Assembly (NCBI RefSeq): GCF_001921205.1
Contig: NZ_MSIE01000021.1
Span: 57,385 to 121,384, forward strand
Direction: 5' to 3'
DNA: 64,000 bases
Origin: Actinophytocola xanthii
GTDB taxonomy: Bacteria; Actinomycetota; Actinomycetes; Mycobacteriales; Pseudonocardiaceae
Numbering within the stretch: position 1 is the first letter of the stretch; each line of letters starts with the position of its first letter. The notes below the pieces were generated by a model, which searched no databases, was not told the DNA's origin, and worked only from the letters and a program-made list of their open reading frames with translations. A program made the position numbers and the translations under genes. Of this stretch, positions 60,373 to 64,000 are shown piece by piece.

Positions 60373-61521
60373 ATGGCCAGCATGCTCAGATTCGCGCGCG
60401 CCTGCGCGGGGATCGCGGGTACCGCGGCGGCACTGATTGTCGCCACCGCTGTTCCTGCCGGTGCGGAGCCGGCGTCCGGGCTGGTGAACCGCGACGCCGA
60501 CGTCCAGGGGTTCGCCGTCGACGTGGGTGAGGACGTGTTCGCCGAACTGGACACGAGCCTCATCGGGTTCAAGCTCGCGGACGGGTCGGAGCTCGGCATG
60601 TACTGCGTCGAGATCCAGACCGAGATCGACGAGGAGCACCCGCTGGTCGAACAGCCGTGGGATGCCTTCCCGGTCGAGGACAGTCCGTTCAACGAGAACC
60701 AGGGCAAGATCAACTGGGTGCTGCACAACGGGTTCCCCGTGCAGGACACCGGCGCGTTGGCCGAGATGCTCGCCGACGACGGCACGCTGCCCAACGGCGG
60801 CATCGACGAGCGGGAGGCGGTCACCGCCACGCAGGCCGCCGTGTGGCACTTCAGTGACGGGGTGGACCTGGACCGGGAGAACCCGCTGCCCGGGAACGAC
60901 TCCGACGCCGACGCCGCGGCCGACGTGCTCGCGCTGTACGACCTGCTGACCGGCGCCGCCAACGAGGGCATCGGCGAGCAGCCGCCCGCCGCCCTGGAGA
61001 TCGACCCTGCCTCGGCAAAGGGCACTGCGGGCGAGATGATCGGGCCGTTCACGGTCACCACCACCGGCACGATCGACAAGATCAACGCCGACCTGCCCGA
61101 GGACGTCAGGCTGACCGACGGCACGGGCCGCGAACTCGGGGCCGACATCGTCAAGAACGGGACCGAGCTCTTCCTCGACGTGGACGCCAACGCACCCGCG
61201 GGGTCGGCGAGCTTCGAGCTGGCCGCCACCGCGAGCGTCGAGACCGGGCGCCTGTTCGTCGGCGAGAACTACGACGAGGCGCCGACCCAGGCGCTGATCG
61301 TGGCCAAGTCCGTGGACACCCAGCTCACGGCCACCGCGGAAGCCGAGTGGGCGGCCGCACCGCCGGAGAGCTCGACCGAGGCGGCGCCGGTCGCGCAGGC
61401 CAAGAACGACGACCTGGCGACCACCGGTGCCTCCGTGTTCGCCCCGATCCTGTTCGGCGCGGCGCTGGTCGCGGCCGGCATCTTCGCGGTCCTGTTCGTC
61501 CGCTACCGACGGAACTACTGA
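60373..61521 (+). CDS. Thioester-domain cell-wall adhesin with LATTG sorting signal
   Basis: 382 residues from ATG 60373 (ATG 60358 and 60382 also possible; AAGGAGGG at 60363-60370). A signal peptide (to about 31) leads to a thioester domain: MYCVEIQ with Cys78 and TQAAVWHF with Gln154, the pair that forms an internal Cys-Gln bond used to attach covalently to surfaces. A beta-domain (about 205-310) and a linker follow. The C-terminus DLATTGASVFAPIL with a membrane helix and Arg tail is an LAXTG sortase signal. A terminator follows. Confidence 0.87.
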   Translation: MASMLRFARACAGIAGTAAALIVATAVPAGAEPASGLVNRDADVQGFAVDVGEDVFAELDTSLIGFKLADGSELGMYCVEIQTEIDEEHPLVEQPWDAFPVEDSPFNENQGKINWVLHNGFPVQDTGALAEMLADDGTLPNGGIDEREAVTATQAAVWHFSDGVDLDRENPLPGNDSDADAAADVLALYDLLTGAANEGIGEQPPAALEIDPASAKGTAGEMIGPFTVTTTGTIDKINADLPEDVRLTDGTGRELGADIVKNGTELFLDVDANAPAGSASFELAATASVETGRLFVGENYDEAPTQALIVAKSVDTQLTATAEAEWAAAPPESSTEAAPVAQAKNDDLATTGASVFAPILFGAALVAAGIFAVLFVRYRRNY

Positions 61522-61527
61522 CGCCGA

Positions 61528-61566
61528 ACCGGTGGCGGGTCCGCTCTGAGCGGATCCGCTACCGGT
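61528..61566 (+). terminator. Terminator hairpin after the adhesin gene
   Basis: 19-nt arms (61528-61546, 61548-61566) with two wobble pairs and a very small loop, 6 bp past the stop. Confidence 0.7.
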
Positions 61567-61611
61567 GAACCGGCCTTGCCGGCGAACAACCCCGGGTGTG
61601 AGGTCGAGGGC

Positions 61612-61881
61612 ATGGCTGATCCCAAGCGTGCCCTCGTCCTGCACCTGTCCAACGGCGGCGAGCCGCTCGTGTTCGCCCTCGCCGAGGACGGCGTCCGCGA
61701 CCTCGAGAACCGGCTGACCGAGCTGCTCGCGGAGGGCGGGGTGCACTCCCCCGCCCTCGCCGACGGCTCCACCGTGGCCGTTAACTTCGCCCACGTCGTC
61801 ACCGCACACCTCGACGAGCTGCCGCCGCTCGCGCGGGTCTACGGCAGCGGCCAACCCAAGCACCACGGCTTCGCCACCTGA
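61612..61881 (+). CDS. Hypothetical protein, 89 residues
   Basis: ATG 61612. A small alpha/beta protein (RALVLHLSNGGEPLVFALAE, VRDLENRLTELLAEGG) ending in [12 protein letters not shown]. No family recognised. Its last 43 bp overlap the 3' end of the serine hydrolase gene on the other strand. Confidence 0.55.
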   Translation: MADPKRALVLHLSNGGEPLVFALAEDGVRDLENRLTELLAEGGVHSPALADGSTVAVNFAHVVTAHLDELPPLARVYGSGQPKHHGFAT

Positions 61882-62987
61882 GCGGGCGGCGGCCGCCAGG
61901 GCTCGCCGCAGAACTCGAGGTTGACCGTATTCACAATGTGCAGGATCTGGGTGCCGTCGGTGGGGCTGAACAGCGAGCTGGACACCACCACCTGCCGGCG
62001 GGCGTCGGCCGTGCCGAACGACAGCGTCGAGTAGCCCGGGATGGCGCCGGTGTGTCCCCACAGCCGGACCCCGCAGGTCGTGTACATCTCCTCGACGCCG
62101 AGGCCGTAGCGCGGCCAGGCCGGGTTCCCGGTCGCGACGGCGTCGGTGCGCATCCGCTCGACCAGCGCCGCGGGGAGCAGCCGACCGTCGGCCAGGGCCG
62201 ACCAGAAGCGGTGGAGGTCCTCGTTCGTGGCGACGACGCCATACGCGGCCCAGGCGAACGAGGGGTCCAGCTCGGTCAGCTCCACCCGCGGGCCCGACCC
62301 GATCCGGTAGTGGCCCGACGCGTGTGGGCCGCGCAGGAACGGATGCCGCGGCAGCTCGGTCGCGTGCATTCCGGCCGGCCGGAACACGCGCTCGCGCAGC
62401 TGGTCGGCGAGGTCCTCGCCGGTGACCCGCTCGATGATCATGCCGAGCAGGACGAAGTTCGTGTTGGAGTACCCCCACTGGCCCGGCGTGCGGTGGCCCA
62501 GCTCGTTGGCGGTGCGGACCAGGTCCTCCGGGGTGAACCGGCGCCACACGTAGTCGGCGGGGTCGGCGAACTCCGGTGCCGCCACATAGTCGGCGAGCCC
62601 GCTGGTGTTGTGCAGGAGCTGCTCCACCGACACACCCTCGGCGCCGGGTACCAGGCCCGGCAGCAGCTCGCCGAGGGTGTCCTCGGGCGAGAGCCGGCCC
62701 TCGTGCCAGAGCTGGAGGACCACGGTCGCCACCATCGGCTTGGTCAGGCTCGCGACCCGGAACCGGCCGTTGCGCGGCAGCGGCGCCCCGGTGTCCAGGT
62801 CGGACACCCCGGCCTCGGCCCGCCAGGAGCGGTCGCCGTCCCGGACGGTGAGCACCACGCCCGGCACGCCGGCGTCGACCATCGCGTCCAGCTCCCGCTG
62901 GACCTCGGTGCGGGTGTCCGCGGCGGCGGTGCCGGTCCACAGGAGCAGGGCCGCGACGACGGCGGCCAGCAGGGAAGTCGATCTCAC
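61839..62987 (-). CDS. Secreted serine hydrolase (class C beta-lactamase / DD-peptidase fold)
   Basis: 382 residues with a signal peptide (about 1-23, TAAADT). The active-site motifs are complete: SLTK (Ser80, Lys83), YSN (173-175) and HTG in [12 protein letters not shown]. The family includes D-alanyl-D-alanine carboxypeptidases and esterases; lactamase activity cannot be claimed. The extra C-terminal 30 residues contain two Cys ([15 protein letters not shown]) that may pair. Confidence 0.87.
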   Translation of the reverse strand: MRSTSLLAAVVAALLLWTGTAAADTRTEVQRELDAMVDAGVPGVVLTVRDGDRSWRAEAGVSDLDTGAPLPRNGRFRVASLTKPMVATVVLQLWHEGRLSPEDTLGELLPGLVPGAEGVSVEQLLHNTSGLADYVAAPEFADPADYVWRRFTPEDLVRTANELGHRTPGQWGYSNTNFVLLGMIIERVTGEDLADQLRERVFRPAGMHATELPRHPFLRGPHASGHYRIGSGPRVELTELDPSFAWAAYGVVATNEDLHRFWSALADGRLLPAALVERMRTDAVATGNPAWPRYGLGVEEMYTTCGVRLWGHTGAIPGYSTLSFGTADARRQVVVSSSLFSPTDGTQILHIVNTVNLEFCGEPWRPPPAQVAKPWCLGWPLP

Positions 62988-63025
62988 CCGGCGATGCTAG
63001 GAAGCCCGTACTGAGAGTCGCCGAG

Positions 63026-63451
63026 TCACTTCTCAGCGCGGAACACGACGGTCCGCAGCATGATGAAGTTGATCGTCGTCGCCGTGCCCTGGGCGACCAC
63101 CCAGGCGAGCGGGATCTCCCAGCCCGAGGCCGGCAGGAGCGTCAGCAGCAGCGCGTTCGTGCCGACGTTCACGAAGAACGTGACCGTGTAGAGCAGGGCG
63201 AAACCGCCGAGCTGGGCGGCGCCGCCGGTGTGCGAGGCGGCGAAGGTGTACCTGCGGTTGAGGAAGTAGGCCGTGGTGGTGCCGGCGACGAAGCTGACCG
63301 CCTTGGCCAGGTGCACCCACAGGTCCAGCGCCAGCAGCGACTGGTAGACGCCGAAGTCGACCAGCGCACAGAACCCGCCGATCAGAACGAACCGGACCAG
63401 CTGGCCGACCAGCCCGATCTTCGGCACCTCCGCCTCCGCCGTCGCGACCAC
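63026..63451 (-). CDS. GtrA-family membrane protein (Rv3789-like)
   Basis: 141 residues from GTG 63451, four membrane helices. GtrA signature: [20 protein letters not shown] near the start, then [18 protein letters not shown]. In mycobacteria Rv3789 lies next to dprE1 and is proposed to act with the arabinogalactan arabinosyl donor or its priming enzymes. Here it diverges from the dprE1-like gene with 45 bp between. Confidence 0.85.
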   Translation of the reverse strand: MVATAEAEVPKIGLVGQLVRFVLIGGFCALVDFGVYQSLLALDLWVHLAKAVSFVAGTTTAYFLNRRYTFAASHTGGAAQLGGFALLYTVTFFVNVGTNALLLTLLPASGWEIPLAWVVAQGTATTINFIMLRTVVFRAEK

Positions 63452-63496
63452 GACGCGAGTCTAGAGGCCGACGGCGGGCCCCGTACCCTCGGTCCG

Positions 63497-64000
63497 GTGA
63501 AGCCAGGACTCGAGGAGTTGGTCGGGCTCACCGGCTGGGGACGAACGGCGCCGACGACGGCCCGCGTGGTGCGTACCGCGGACATCGACACGATCGCGGC
63601 GGTGGTCCGGGAGGCCGGCGAGCGCGGAGATGGCCGCGGCGTCATCGCCCGGGGGCTCGGGCGCAGCTACGGTGACCCGTCGCAGAACGCGGGCGGGGTC
63701 GTGCTCGACATGACCGCCCTGGACCGGGTGCACCGGGTCGACGCGGACGCCGGGCTGGTCGAGGTGGACGCCGGGGTCTCGCTGGACACGCTGATGCGCG
63801 CGCTGCTGCCGTTCGGGCTCTGGCTTCCGGTGCTGCCGGGCACCCGCCAGGTCACCGTCGGCGGCGCGATCGGCTGCGACATCCACGGCAAGGCCCACCA
63901 CGTCGAGGGCAGCTTCGGCGACCACGTCCGGTCGATGGACCTGCTCACGGCCGACGGCGAGATCCACACGCTCACCCACGAGGGCCCCGACCAGGAGCTG
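63497..64000 (+). CDS. dprE1: DprE1-like FAD-dependent decaprenylphosphoryl-ribose oxidase (partial)
   Basis: 168 residues visible from GTG 63497 to the window edge (family length about 460). N-terminal [19 protein letters not shown] and the FAD-binding [20 protein letters not shown] followed by [20 protein letters not shown], all hallmarks of DprE1. It oxidises decaprenylphosphoryl-ribose on the way to the arabinose donor of the cell wall. Substrate-site residues are beyond the window. Confidence 0.88.
   Translation, partial: MKPGLEELVGLTGWGRTAPTTARVVRTADIDTIAAVVREAGERGDGRGVIARGLGRSYGDPSQNAGGVVLDMTALDRVHRVDADAGLVEVDAGVSLDTLMRALLPFGLWLPVLPGTRQVTVGGAIGCDIHGKAHHVEGSFGDHVRSMDLLTADGEIHTLTHEGPDQEL

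Noticed and set aside
61839..62987. Antibiotic-resistance beta-lactamase
   Set aside because: The SxxK/YxN/HTG motifs are shared with peptidases and esterases; nothing specific to lactamases was seen.

Overview
The window comes from a very GC-rich actinobacterium, most likely a member of the Pseudonocardiales. Three things point there: a run of arabinogalactan export and assembly genes (Wzm/Wzt-type ABC transporter, GlfT1-like transferase, GtrA protein, DprE1) like that of mycobacteria; an EspG / PE-PPE-like / DUF3558 lipoprotein cassette; and AfsR/SARP and XRE regulators. No ribosomal RNA, CRISPR array or intact insertion sequence was seen.

Layout. 0-9.6 kb: a TerY-P-type signalling triad (protein kinase, PP2C-like phosphatase, TerY-like VWA protein) divergent from a SARP/NB-ARC/TPR regulator. 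An XRE regulator follows, with an unlisted 56-residue exported peptide upstream of it, then a NUDIX hydrolase, a pseudokinase and an OLD/RecF-like ATPase. 9.7-26.4 kb: a large secreted nuclease/5'-nucleotidase, a DASS anion transporter, ChaB, thioredoxin, the ESX-associated cassette, a class F sortase with a surface protein, an amine oxidase, a three-repeat beta-trefoil protein and an SGNH hydrolase.

26.6-39.7 kb: an actinomycete integrative and conjugative element (AICE) inserted in the 3' end of a tRNA-Arg gene. It is bounded by identical 43-bp direct repeats. Its core is an integrase, excisionase, HUH replication initiator, FtsK-like transfer protein, Pra-like activator and GntR repressor with a dense CTAG-motif operator region. 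Its cargo, lower in GC, is an EcoRV-fold restriction endonuclease, a C5-cytosine methyltransferase, a Vsr nuclease and a further PD-(D/E)xK protein. A decayed copy of the element's integrase-side end lies outside the left repeat, suggesting an earlier related element used the same site.

39.7-64 kb: tRNA-Ser, acetoacetyl-CoA synthetase, a lone EspG paralogue, a dienelactone-hydrolase-like protein with Glu at the nucleophile position, a TSUP transporter and a polyprenyl synthase. A complete set of pseudaminic-acid genes follows (PseG-PseH fusion, PseF, PseB, PseC, PseI). Next to it are a GT29/sialyltransferase-like protein and the arabinogalactan genes Wzm, Wzt and GlfT1. After several housekeeping and regulatory genes comes a thioester-domain surface adhesin with an LATTG signal. 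The window ends in GtrA and a partial DprE1.

How they may fit together: the right third looks like a cell-envelope glycan region in which CMP-pseudaminic acid synthesis and a candidate transferase sit directly against the galactan export and priming machinery. The left third is rich in signalling genes. The AICE is a self-contained mobile unit whose cargo is host defence. Coordinates of alternative starts were chosen from ribosome-binding sites and overlap with neighbours; functions are from recognised motifs, with no database search.
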